Source: JASHVB01 sp049522565
GTDB lineage: Bacteria > Pseudomonadota > Alphaproteobacteria > Acetobacterales > Acetobacteraceae
Direction of reading: 5' to 3'
Length of the DNA: 8,190 bases
NCBI GenBank assembly: GCA_049522565.1
Contig: JBEKNT010000315.1
Location: 1-8,190, forward strand
Part shown: in pieces, positions 1-7,900 of the stretch
How the letters are laid out: the number at the start of each line of letters is the position of its first letter
Numbering within the stretch: the first letter of the stretch is position 1
Notes under the pieces: generated by a model
Database searches by the model: none
What the model saw: the letters and a program-made list of their open reading frames with translations, nothing else
What the model was told of the DNA's origin: nothing
Position numbers and translations under genes: made by a program

Positions 1-507
1 AAGCCCCCGCGTCAAGCCCGCGATCGCGGCCTTGGTGGTGTCGTACTGCAGGTTGCCGCCGCCCGCGACGACGGAACGTACCGAGGCGACGTTGACGATG
101 GCGCCGCCCTGGTTGCGGCGCATCAGCGGCACCGCCGCCTTGGCACAGAAGACGTAGCCCAGCAGGTTGACGCTGAGGATCTCGTTCCAGCTCGCCGCGC
201 TCGCCTCGTCGACCTTCTCGTATTTGCGGATGCCGGCATTGTTGATGAGGATGTCGAGGCGCCCGAATTTTTCCCCGGCACCGTTGACGAAGGCGAGGCA
301 TGCGGCCTCGGTACCAACGTCGGCCTGCGTGAAGGCGACCTTGGCGCCCGCGGTCTCGAGCTCGGCCGCCACGCGCTGGCCGCGCTCGCCGTCCCGATCG
401 CAGAATGCCACGCTCGCGCCCTCGGCGACGAAACGCCTGACCGTCGCCTCGCCGATCCCCGATGCCCCGCCCGTCACCGCTGCCACCTTGCCGTCGAGCC
501 TTCCCAT
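1..507 (-). CDS. Short-chain dehydrogenase/reductase (classical SDR), C-terminus cut off by window edge
   Basis: This is the N-terminal 169 residues of an NAD(P)-dependent oxidoreductase of the classical SDR family, which is usually about 250 residues, so roughly 80 are missing past the left edge. Visible in the translation are the Rossmann glycine motif TGGASGIG (residues 12-19), an acidic residue D37 after the second beta strand (which in this family usually favours NAD(H) over NADP(H)), NNAG at 89-92, and the catalytic set S142, Y155 and K159 (Y-D-T-T-K). The start codon at 505-507 is supported by a Shine-Dalgarno-like AGGTGG (minus strand, 513-518) five bases upstream and by the standard MGRLDGKVAAVTGG opening. 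The enzyme should be a soluble cytosolic tetramer, as is usual for the family. The substrate cannot be read from the sequence; 3-oxoacyl-ACP reductase-like and sugar or alcohol dehydrogenase roles are all possible. It lies 390 bp downstream of the nitronate monooxygenase gene on the same strand and is probably transcribed separately. Family assignment is firm, function is open. Confidence 0.93.
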   Translation of the reverse strand, partial: MGRLDGKVAAVTGGASGIGEATVRRFVAEGASVAFCDRDGERGQRVAAELETAGAKVAFTQADVGTEAACLAFVNGAGEKFGRLDILINNAGIRKYEKVDEASAASWNEILSVNLLGYVFCAKAAVPLMRRNQGGAIVNVASVRSVVAGGGNLQYDTTKAAIAGLTRGL

Positions 508-897
508 GGTCCCCACCTTTCATTGCATTGCGAAACGCGCATCCACGGTCCCGTCGTATCCATCCGGCGGGCACCGCCTTGTAGGTCCGGCCTGAGTATC
601 CGACCTTAACAGGCTGCGGAAGCTTCAGGCGTCCGCCTTCGGGACCTTTCGATGGGCTGACTGGGTCCGACTTGGGTCGACAAATGCCGGCGCTCGCGGA
701 GCTGGTCGTGTCCGCTTCCACGGATTGTTCGCCGAAAGCAGACAGGCGGCTCCCGGCCAACGCCAGCCATGGGGGAAATATCCGATTTTCTGATCGGTTC
801 GTCCGCAGCGGACCGCCGCAGCCTCCACCCGTAGCAAACATTCAACCCGATCCGGCGTCCCACCGGCCCCCTCCCGCGCAGCGGACGCAGCCTGCTG
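508..897. other. 390-bp intergenic region with no supported gene
   Basis: This gap lies downstream of the nitronate monooxygenase gene and upstream of the SDR gene. Reading frames crossing it on both strands are arginine- and proline-rich, match no family I recognise and lack convincing ribosome binding sites, so I call no gene. It contains several short inverted repeats: an imperfect one at 709-744, a perfect 6-bp stem with a one-base loop at 801-813, and CCGAT/ATCGG at 782-797. None is followed by a T-run on the minus strand, so none is a convincing intrinsic terminator. The SDR promoter must lie in the lower-coordinate part of this gap, but I see no clear -35/-10 pair. Confidence 0.6.
709..744. 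repeat. Imperfect inverted repeat, possible decayed intergenic repeat element
   Basis: The arms TGTCCGCTTCC (709-719) and GAAAGCAGACA (734-744) pair at 9 of 11 positions around a 14-base centre. Another similar stretch, GTCCGCCTTCGGGACC, begins near 630. Motifs of the GTCCGCTTTCG / CGAAAGCAGAC kind recur in intergenic spaces of several proteobacterial genomes as far as I recall, so this may be a degraded dispersed repeat. That link is from memory and not demonstrated here. It could equally be a chance palindrome in GC-rich DNA or a weak transcription terminator. Confidence 0.35.
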
Positions 898-1992
898 CTA
901 TGCCGGGAGCAGCGCCTCGGCCTCCTGCCACATCCGCGCAACGACATCGCCGGCAGGCGCGGCCCGCGCCAATGCCGCGCTCTGCCCGGCCCAGGCCTGC
1001 ATCCGATGGACGTCGTGCGCCTTCTGCCCGGCCTCGCGCATCGGCGTCGTCAGGCCGCGCTGCACCGGATAGGGCGCCGGCCTGGGCGCGCCCGCCGCCG
1101 CGGCCGCCCGCACATAATCGGTGGCGACCGCGCGCCCGAGGCGGCCCGAGAAAGCGCGCGTCGGCATCGTGCCTTCGGGCTCCAGCTCCGCCAGCGCGTC
1201 CGCCCAGGCTGGATGGGTCGCGGCCTCCGGACAGCGCAGCAGCGCGGTGCCGATCTGCACGGCACTGGCCCCGAGGGTCAGCGCCGCCGCCACGCCGCGG
1301 CCGTCGGCGATACCGCCGGTGGCGATGATCGGCACCGACAGCTTGTCGGCTAGCCGCGGCAGCAGCGCGAACAGCCCGACTCCCTGACGCTCCGCGGCCG
1401 CGTTGTCGAACGCGCCACGGTGTCCGCCGGCTTCGCTCCCCTGCGCGACGATGGCATCCGCACCGGCGGCTTCGGCCTGCCGCGCCTCCGCCAGGGTGGT
1501 CGCGCAGGCGAACCAGGCGATGCCGCGGGCCTTCAAGGCCGCCACGAAGTCCGGCGGATAGACCCCCATGATCGACGACACGACGGCTGGCGCGGCTGCG
1601 AGCAGGGCCTGGCATTGCGCGGCGAAATCCGGCAGTGCGGCATTGCCGGCCTCGGACGGCACGGCAGGCCCCCATTGTGCCAGGAAGTCGCGCACCGCCG
1701 CCTCGGCCGCGGCATCACGCACCGGGCCGGGCTCCGGTATCCACAGGTTCAACTGGAGCGAGCCGTTGCTCTGCGCGCGGAACTGCGCCACCCAGTCGGC
1801 GATGCCGGCGGGCTGCGTCGTCAGCGCGCCCATCGCCCCCATGCCGCCGGCGTTGGCGACGGCGATCGCCAGGCTTGCCGGGCAGGCGCCGGCCATCGGC
1901 GCCATCAGGATCGGCAGCCGCAGCCCGAAGCGCTCGCAAAATGCCCGCGCCCGCTGCCTTGCGATTGCCACTGTTCCGACGGGAGGTGTCAT
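898..1992 (-). CDS. Nitronate monooxygenase family flavoprotein (2-nitropropane dioxygenase-like)
   Basis: This complete 364-residue protein belongs to the FMN-dependent nitronate monooxygenase family (NPD, TIM-barrel fold), whose characterised members oxidise alkyl nitronates such as propionate 3-nitronate to carbonyl compounds and nitrite. Key segments are the N-terminal barrel strand with LPILMAPMAG (26-35) and GGMGAMGAL (49-57), the segment QGSEAGGHRG (184-193) whose His191 matches the catalytic/FMN-proximal histidine of class I enzymes, and the phosphate-binding part IIATGGIADGRG (222-233) with GASAVQIGTALL (241-252). The C-terminal WAGQSAALAR (334-343) is also typical of the class. Length matches the family (about 320-370). 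The ATG at 1990-1992 is preceded by AGGAGA on the minus strand (2000-2005) with a seven-base spacer, and the stop is TAG at 898-900. No signal peptide or membrane segment is seen, so it is cytosolic. Related paralogues include enoyl reductase-type and other FMN enzymes, so the physiological substrate remains an inference. Confidence 0.93.
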   Translation of the reverse strand: MTPPVGTVAIARQRARAFCERFGLRLPILMAPMAGACPASLAIAVANAGGMGAMGALTTQPAGIADWVAQFRAQSNGSLQLNLWIPEPGPVRDAAAEAAVRDFLAQWGPAVPSEAGNAALPDFAAQCQALLAAAPAVVSSIMGVYPPDFVAALKARGIAWFACATTLAEARQAEAAGADAIVAQGSEAGGHRGAFDNAAAERQGVGLFALLPRLADKLSVPIIATGGIADGRGVAAALTLGASAVQIGTALLRCPEAATHPAWADALAELEPEGTMPTRAFSGRLGRAVATDYVRAAAAAGAPRPAPYPVQRGLTTPMREAGQKAHDVHRMQAWAGQSAALARAAPAGDVVARMWQEAEALLPA

Positions 1993-1999
1993 GCGCCAG

Positions 2000-2005
2000 T
2001 CTCCT
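2000..2005 (-). promoter_or_regulatory. Ribosome binding site of the nitronate monooxygenase gene
   Basis: AGGAGA on the minus strand lies seven bases before the ATG at 1992 and fixes that start codon. Confidence 0.75.
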
Positions 2006-2234
2006 GCATCATATCAACCGGCCGAAAGATTGACGGACGGTGCGAACCAATCGAGCGTCACTGTCAGCGCCGGTCCCCTGCATCAAACCCGGATTGCGTC
2101 GATCGACGGCCGGAAAGTTAGGCACCTTCGGCGGCGAGGGGAAATGGTTTGCGGTGATGCGTGCGATCGCTGCCGCAGATGGCATGACCCTGGCCTTGGA
2201 ACACGCGAGGCAGACCCGCACTGCATCGTTCTGC

Positions 2235-4409
2235 TCACGCGGCGTTGCCGGACCGCAGCATCTCGAACACGTCCACGGTGTCGCGCTGCTGCACCAGCTC
2301 CCGATCCCCGCGCAGCACTTCGAATTTCGTCGCCTCGCCGTCCCGCCAGAAACGAATATCGAAATGCCGCCGGCCGAGCCGCAGGTCGGACAAGGTGATG
2401 TCCGGCAGCCAGTGCGGCAGCACCGGATCGACGAACAGCCGCTCGCGCGGCGCGTCGGGCTGGATGCCGAGGATCGCCTGCAACAGCGCGAAGGCCGAAC
2501 CCGCGGCCCAGGCCTGCGGCACGTTGGCGCCGAGATACTGCACCGGGAAGCTGCCCTCGGTACGTTGGATGCCGGCATACAGCTCGGGCAACTGGTTCAG
2601 CAGGAAGTGGCTCGCTGCTTCCGAGATGCCGCGCGCGATCTGTCCCACCTCGTCGGTGAAACCGTAGCGCTTGAGCCCCAGCGCAACCAGGCTGTTGTCG
2701 TGCGGCCAGACCGAGCCGTTCTGGTACGAATGTGGGTTGTACGCCGGATGCGCCGAGGACAGCGTGCGGATGCCCCAGCCGGTGTTCATGTCCGGCGCCA
2801 TCAACCGCGCCACGACGCGTGCCGCTCGTTCCGGCGGCACGATGCCGGACCACAGCAGGTGTCCCGGATTCGACGCGACGGTCAGCACCTTGCGCTTCTC
2901 GCCATCCAGCATGTAGGCATAGAAGCCGCTTGGCTCATCCCAGAACGCCGCGTCAAACCGGCGATACAGCGTTGCCGCCTTTTCCCGCAAAGCGCACGCA
3001 CGGTCCGGCTGATCGAGTGCGTCGAACACCTCCGCCATGCGCAGCCAGGCGTCGTAGACATAGCCTTGCAATTCGCACAGCGCTTTGGGCCCGACCACCG
3101 GCGAGCCGTCGGCATAGACCATCGAATCGCCGGCATCCTTCCAGGCCATGTTCTCATAACCTACCGGCGACCGCGTCTTGTATTCCTGGAAGCCGTCACC
3201 GTCGCGATCGCCGTGGTCGTCGATCCACGCCAGCGCCGCCTCGGCATGCGCCATGTGCCGCTGTAGCAGCGTGCCGTCGCCGGTGGCGCGCCAGGCAGCG
3301 TGCAGCGTAATGAGATACAGCGGCGTGGCGTCGGCGGTGCCGTAATACGGCGTGTGCGGGATCAGCTTGAAATGCGCCAGCTCGCCGTAGCGCAGTTCGT
3401 GCATGATCTTGCCCGGCTCGGCGTCGCGATAGTCGTCGCGTTCCGTCGCCTGCCAACGGCCGAGCACATCGAGCGAGCCGCTGGCGAATTCCGGATAGAC
3501 CAGGATGTTCTGTAGCGACACGATCAGGCTGTCGCGGCCGAACGGCGCCATGAACCACGGCAGGCCGGCGGCGGGCACGAACACCATGTGGTCGGTGCCC
3601 TCGATCGGCAGGCGCAGTGCCGCCATGTCGTCGATCGCCTGGTGGTAGAAGCGGTAGAACTCCTCGTTGCTGGTGCGCACCTTCAGCACCGCCTGCTGCC
3701 AGGCTTGCTGCGCCGTCGCTTGACCCGAACGATGCGCGTCCTCCGTGCAAGCATGCGGGGCGTGGAAGTGGCGCTCGCCGTCGGCCAGTTCGTAGAGCAA
3801 ACAGGCGTGCCAGGTCGCGCCGGGTGCCAATGCCACTTCGAAGCTGAGGCGGCCGTTGGCATAGCCGGCACGCGACGTGGCCTGGCCGACCGAAACCGAG
3901 ACGGCGCGCATGAAGTCGCGGTTGCGGTAGAGCGTGCGCAGGCGCTGGTGTCCCGCCGACCATTCGGTGCCGATGCGGCCGCGGCGGACGCTGCGGCCGG
4001 CCTTCACGTCGAAGATATCCGCGAAGTCGGAGCGGATGGCGATCTCCAGGTTGAAGCGTACCGGACGCTGGCCGTGGTTGGTGAGATCCAGGTCCTCGTG
4101 CAGACCGCCGTCGATCGCGCGGCTCAGCACGAAGGCGAGCGAATGTGCCGGCACCGCGCCGTCTTCGGTCAGGAAGCTCCGATTGGTCAGGAAGATGCGC
4201 GCGGCGTTGTAGCTGACGGCCCCGCCGCTCAGCAGATCCCAGGATTCGCCATTGGCAAAAACGTGCCAGGCGCTGATCAGGCGGGTATCGAAGAAGTACA
4301 GGCCCTTATCGGTCGGCCATCTGACCTGCCCATCCGGCTCGGTGACCAGTACGGTCATGGCCTGGTGGATGGCAACCTGCGGCGGGCCGACCTGGACCTT
4401 GAAGGGCAT
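2235..4409 (-). CDS. Amylo-alpha-1,6-glucosidase / glycogen debranching enzyme family protein
   Basis: This 724-residue protein resembles bacterial amylo-alpha-1,6-glucosidases, which hydrolyse alpha-1,6 branch glucose from glycogen-type or limit-dextrin glucans. An N-terminal beta-rich domain (about 8-200, GDE_N_bis type) contains DKGLYFFDTRLISAW, and a C-terminal (alpha/alpha)6 barrel (about 240-660, GDE_C type) carries GLPWFMAPFGRDS (282-294), YYGTADATP (355-363), WKDAGDS (423-429), GWGIRTLSS (544-552) and YQNGSVWPHDNS (562-573). The acidic residues D293, D360 and D425 lie in the family's conserved active-site blocks; which is the general acid is not settled by inspection. An in-frame ATG exists 21 codons upstream at 4472, but I chose 4409 because GAGGAGA (minus strand, 4419-4425) lies nine bases before it and the upstream 21 residues are low-complexity PPRRSAG-type sequence. 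There is no signal peptide, so it is probably cytosolic. No glycogen synthase, phosphorylase or branching gene is adjacent, so the substrate could also be another alpha-glucan or glucoside. TGA stop at 2235-2237. Confidence 0.92.
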   Translation of the reverse strand: MPFKVQVGPPQVAIHQAMTVLVTEPDGQVRWPTDKGLYFFDTRLISAWHVFANGESWDLLSGGAVSYNAARIFLTNRSFLTEDGAVPAHSLAFVLSRAIDGGLHEDLDLTNHGQRPVRFNLEIAIRSDFADIFDVKAGRSVRRGRIGTEWSAGHQRLRTLYRNRDFMRAVSVSVGQATSRAGYANGRLSFEVALAPGATWHACLLYELADGERHFHAPHACTEDAHRSGQATAQQAWQQAVLKVRTSNEEFYRFYHQAIDDMAALRLPIEGTDHMVFVPAAGLPWFMAPFGRDSLIVSLQNILVYPEFASGSLDVLGRWQATERDDYRDAEPGKIMHELRYGELAHFKLIPHTPYYGTADATPLYLITLHAAWRATGDGTLLQRHMAHAEAALAWIDDHGDRDGDGFQEYKTRSPVGYENMAWKDAGDSMVYADGSPVVGPKALCELQGYVYDAWLRMAEVFDALDQPDRACALREKAATLYRRFDAAFWDEPSGFYAYMLDGEKRKVLTVASNPGHLLWSGIVPPERAARVVARLMAPDMNTGWGIRTLSSAHPAYNPHSYQNGSVWPHDNSLVALGLKRYGFTDEVGQIARGISEAASHFLLNQLPELYAGIQRTEGSFPVQYLGANVPQAWAAGSAFALLQAILGIQPDAPRERLFVDPVLPHWLPDITLSDLRLGRRHFDIRFWRDGEATKFEVLRGDRELVQQRDTVDVFEMLRSGNAA

Positions 4410-4418
4410 CTGGCGGAA

Positions 4419-4425
4419 TCTCCTC
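4419..4425 (-). promoter_or_regulatory. Ribosome binding site deciding the debranching enzyme start
   Basis: GAGGAGA on the minus strand, nine bases before the ATG at 4409, favours this start over the in-frame ATG at 4472. Confidence 0.75.
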
Positions 4426-4700
4426 GGCGGTGCTTGCGGCGGAGAGAAGCCGGCGCTGCGGCGCGGCGCCACCCTGTATAGCCGCGCTTGGATGCACGAT
4501 CACGCGAGACGCCGCAGCCGCGGTTGGGCGGTGCACGGCTGCCGGCACTGGCGCTCCAGGCACCCGTGGCCGCCACGCGTGTGGGAGAAGCCTACCGGGG
4601 CAATCAAGCGGCGATCGACCGTGATAGCCCCGCCCCGCAACCGCAAGGCGCAGCTTGTCGCGCTGGCAGAACGATCAGCCGCGATACCGTACCTGTCAAT

Positions 4701-4730
4701 GACATCTGCAAATCGGCACGCTTGTATTAT
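4701..4730 (+). promoter_or_regulatory. Weak candidate promoter of the repeat-protein gene
   Basis: A -10-like TATTAT lies at 4725-4730, with GACATC at 4701-4706 as a poor -35 candidate at an 18-base spacing. It would give a leader of about 110 bases before the ATG at 4851. The -35 match is weak, and the assignment rests mainly on the local AT-rich dip. Confidence 0.3.
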
Positions 4731-4838
4731 CGAAACGGCCATGCGGTAATGCCGAGGGAAGCCTCAAGCGGGGGCGCATACATCGCCGCGCCGAGTACGG
4801 TCTGCCGGTGGCGGTACGTCGGGCCTGATGCGAATGAT

Positions 4839-4843
4839 GGAGG
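4839..4843 (+). promoter_or_regulatory. Ribosome binding site of the repeat-protein gene
   Basis: GGAGG lies seven bases before the ATG at 4851. The nearby ATGs at 4828, 4834 and 4837 are in another frame, so this site decides the start. Confidence 0.8.
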
Positions 4844-4850
4844 CTGCGCC

Positions 4851-4997
4851 ATGGTTTATTGTGCTTCGACCCACCCCTTCGGCCTGCTGGCGACAGGGGT
4901 GCGGCAAACCGCATCGACGGCTACGCGCCGCCATCTGCTTGCCGCCGTACCCTTGGTGCTTGCCGTGTCGCTGCTTGGCCAGGGGAGTGCGCGCGGG
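4851..4997 (+). other. Extended signal peptide region of the repeat protein
   Basis: The first 49 codons encode a long n-region, T25-R26-R27-H28-L29-L30, a 15-residue hydrophobic stretch (29-43) and a polar SARG end before Q50. The length is typical of large autotransporters. The TRRxLL pattern resembles a twin-arginine motif, but the rest does not settle Sec versus Tat. Confidence 0.75.
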
Positions 4998-7900
4998 CAG
5001 ACCATCGTGGCGACCTCGGCGCAGGATTACGCGACCGCGATAACCGACGCCAATGCCAGCAGCGGCGGCCCGGTGATCGTGATCGATAACGTGCCCGGCA
5101 CCGTGATTTCGCTCGGCGGAGCAATGCTGCCGTCGCTGACGGGCGGAACGCTCCAGGTCGGCAACGGCAGTATCGACACGCCGTTTACCGGCGGCACGAT
5201 CACCGACAACGCGGCGCTCAGCTTCAAGCCGCCCGGCGCCGCGAACGATACGATCAGCACGACCATCAGCGGCACCGGGACGGTGACGCAGAACGGGCCC
5301 GGCACGATCACGTTCACCGACAATGGCACCAACACTTATTCGGGCGGCACCACCATCGCCGGCGGCACATTGACCCTGGGTGACGGCACCACGAATGTCG
5401 GTACGCTGGGCAGCGGTCAGGTGACCAACAACAGCGCGCTGGTGTTCAATGAACCGAGTGCGGTCACATTCGGCAACGCCATCAGCGGCACCGGCACGGT
5501 GACGCAGAGCGGGCCTGGCACGGTCACGTTCACCGACAACGGCAGCAACAGCTATTCGGGCGGCACCACCATCGCCTCCGGCTCGACGCTGACCCTCGGC
5601 GACGGGAGTGCGAACACCGGCACAATGGGCAGCGGGGCGGTGAGCAATAATGGCGCCCTGGTGTTCAACCAACCCAGCCTGGTCACCATCGCCAACAGCA
5701 TCAGCGGCACCGGGACGGTGACGCAGCAGGACATTCCGGGGGTCACGCTCAGCGGCAGCAACAGCTATTCGGGCGGCACCACGGTCATCGGCAACAACAA
5801 TGTCGGCACGAGCTTTGTCTTTGGCTATTACGGCCAACAGAACGACTATGGCGTCCTGCAGCTGGCGAACGAAGGCGCGCTGTCGCCGAACACCACGATC
5901 ACGCTACAGCAGGCAGGCGGCCTGGTGGCCGGCTATGCGCTCGATCAGACCACGCTCAATGCCATCAGCAGCACTTCGGTCGGGTTCGTGGCGCTTGGGG
6001 CCGACAGCGGGAACGATCTCGATTTCACCAATCTGCCGCAGGTCAGCCTCGGCGCGGACGGTTTGGCCATTATCCGGATCTACAGCGGTAATCTGACCCC
6101 GACGCCGCCCGGCAGCACCTCGCTCAGCACCGTGAACTACCAGTATCAAGTGGGGGGCGGCAACGGGTTCCTGGTCCTCAACACCGGTCTCGGCGATTTC
6201 TTCAACGGCCAGACCATCACCGCGGCAGAAGTCGACGCGGTCAACAATGGATTCACCATCCTGGAGGGATTCAACACCTTCACCGGTGGCATGAATGTCT
6301 CGTTGGGTGTGGTCGAGCTCGCAAGTACCAACGCCTATTGCAACCTGAATCCCGATTGCCAGACCGACCCGCCGATTCAGATCGCTCGGACCGGCGTCCT
6401 GGCGACCGGGTATTCGCTGGACCAGCCGACGCTGGATACGATCACCAGCTCTTCCAACGGCACGGTCGCACTCGGTGTCAACAGTTCGAACGATCTCGAT
6501 TTCACCAACCTGCCCAATGTCAGCCTCGGGGCTGTCGGGACCTACACCTACAGCGGCACGATCACCCCCGGCAGCAACGGCTATCTGCTCGGCGGCGGCG
6601 GGGACTTTCGCGTCACCTCCGATCTCACGGTGACGCAGCTCCTGACCGGGAACAACGCGCTGACCGTCAACGCGCCCGGATTCGACCCGGGCACGGTGAC
6701 CCTGGTCAATGACGAAACCTATACCGGGAATACCACGATCAACGGCGGCACGCTCCAGCTCGGCAACGGCACCACGAACGGCACGATCGCCGACAGTCCG
6801 CTGGTGACGATCACCAATACCGCCGAGGGCAATGGCTATCTCGCCTTTCAGGAAGCGACCGCAATCACCTTCGCCAATCCCATCACCGGTACCGGCAATG
6901 TCCAGCAGTTCGGTCCGGGGACCGTCACGCTGACGCAGAGCGAAACCTACACGGGGTCCACGACCATCTATGGCGGGACACTGGCGCTCGCCGCGGGCAG
7001 CTCGATCGAGCCCTCCGCCTACGTGGCCATGGTCAGCAACGTATCGGGCAACAACCCCGCGGTGCTGGACATCAGCCAGGGCGGCAACCAGACGGTGCAG
7101 AACCTGCAAAGTGTCTGGAACGGGTCCACAGGTCCTGTAACAGCGCAGGTCCTGCTCGGTGCGAATACGCTGACGGACATCGCCAATTCCGGTGCGACCG
7201 CGTTCGACGGGGTGATCTCGGGCACCGGAGCATTCGTCAAGCAGGGTTCGCAGCAACTGACCTTCTCCAATGTGAATACCTATTCGGGCGGCACCACCAT
7301 CTCCGCTGGCACGCTGGTCCTGGGCGGTCAGGTGCCGAGCGCGCCGACCTGGACCGTTGGCACCGCCGGCACCGGCCCGGTCACCGACAACGCCGCCCTG
7401 GTATTCTACGAGCCAAGCCCGGTCACGCTTGGCAACGCCATCGGCGGCACCGGCACGGTGACGCAGGCCGGGCCGGGCACGGTCACGCTAAGCGGCACCA
7501 ACACCTATTCCGGCGGCACCAGCATCGGCGGGACCTTCACGCTGGCGCTCGGCGGGCAGGCGCCAGGCGCACCGACGGCGACGGTCGGCACCCTGGGCAG
7601 CGGGGGGGTCGCCAATAGCGGCACTCTGGTGTTCACCGAGCCGAGCGCGGTCACGCTGCCAAACCTCATCAGCGGCACCGGCGCGGTGACGCAGGACGGG
7701 CCGGGAACGGTCACGTTGAGCGCCGTCAACACCTATTCCGGCGGCACCACCATCACCGCCGGCACGCTGGCCCTCGGCGCCGGAACGATCGGTGGCCTTG
7801 GCAGCGGGGCGGTCACCGACAACGGCACGCTCCAGTTCACCGAGCCGGGCGCGGTCACCTTCGGCAACGTCATCAGCGGCAGCGGCGGCGTGACACAGAC

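Larger units (their letters stand above)
4410..4850. other. 441-bp divergent intergenic region
   Basis: It separates the start codons of the minus-strand debranching enzyme and the plus-strand repeat protein, so both promoters should be here. Short reading frames in it (for example minus-strand 4500-4742) are arginine-rich, match no recognised family and are not called. The 4681-4745 stretch is locally richer in A and T than the surroundings, as expected for a promoter. I see no clear operator palindrome, RNA gene or terminator. Confidence 0.7.

Noticed and set aside
801..813. Perfect GTCCGC/GCGGAC hairpin as terminator of the nitronate monooxygenase gene
   Set aside because: Only a 6-bp stem with a one-base loop and no T-run after it on the minus strand.
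606..947. Minus-strand 113-residue open frame downstream of the nitronate monooxygenase gene
   Set aside because: Arginine-rich, overlaps the end of the conserved gene in another frame, and has no recognisable domain.
672..1328. 218-residue plus-strand open frame over the gap and the end of the nitronate monooxygenase gene
   Set aside because: Pro/Arg/Ala-rich shadow antisense to a conserved enzyme; no ribosome binding site.
2164..2171. GCGATCGC palindrome in the 1993-2234 gap
   Set aside because: A single 8-bp palindrome is expected by chance in GC-rich DNA and has no second copy or partner site nearby.
2040..3266. 408-residue plus-strand open frame antisense to the debranching enzyme
   Set aside because: Arg/His/Gln-rich composition, no recognisable domain, and it lies opposite a well-conserved enzyme; a shadow of GC-rich codon bias.
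3588..4481. 297-residue plus-strand open frame antisense to the debranching enzyme N-terminal half
   Set aside because: No family match by eye, and complete overlap with a gene whose motifs are clear.
4764..5837. 357-residue minus-strand open frame
   Set aside because: Its internal repeats (for example GERDRA, LRHRPGAADG) merely mirror the PATR units, and it would overlap the start of the plus-strand gene.
6338..6712. 124-residue plus-strand open frame in another frame
   Set aside because: It lies inside the open frame of the surface protein and is Arg/Asp/Gln-rich without similarity; I translated the main frame through this stretch and found no stop, so no frameshift is needed.
5904..7256. 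450-residue minus-strand open frame
   Set aside because: It is the reverse reading of the repeat protein; the plus strand has a signal peptide, ribosome binding site and recognisable repeats, and this frame has none.
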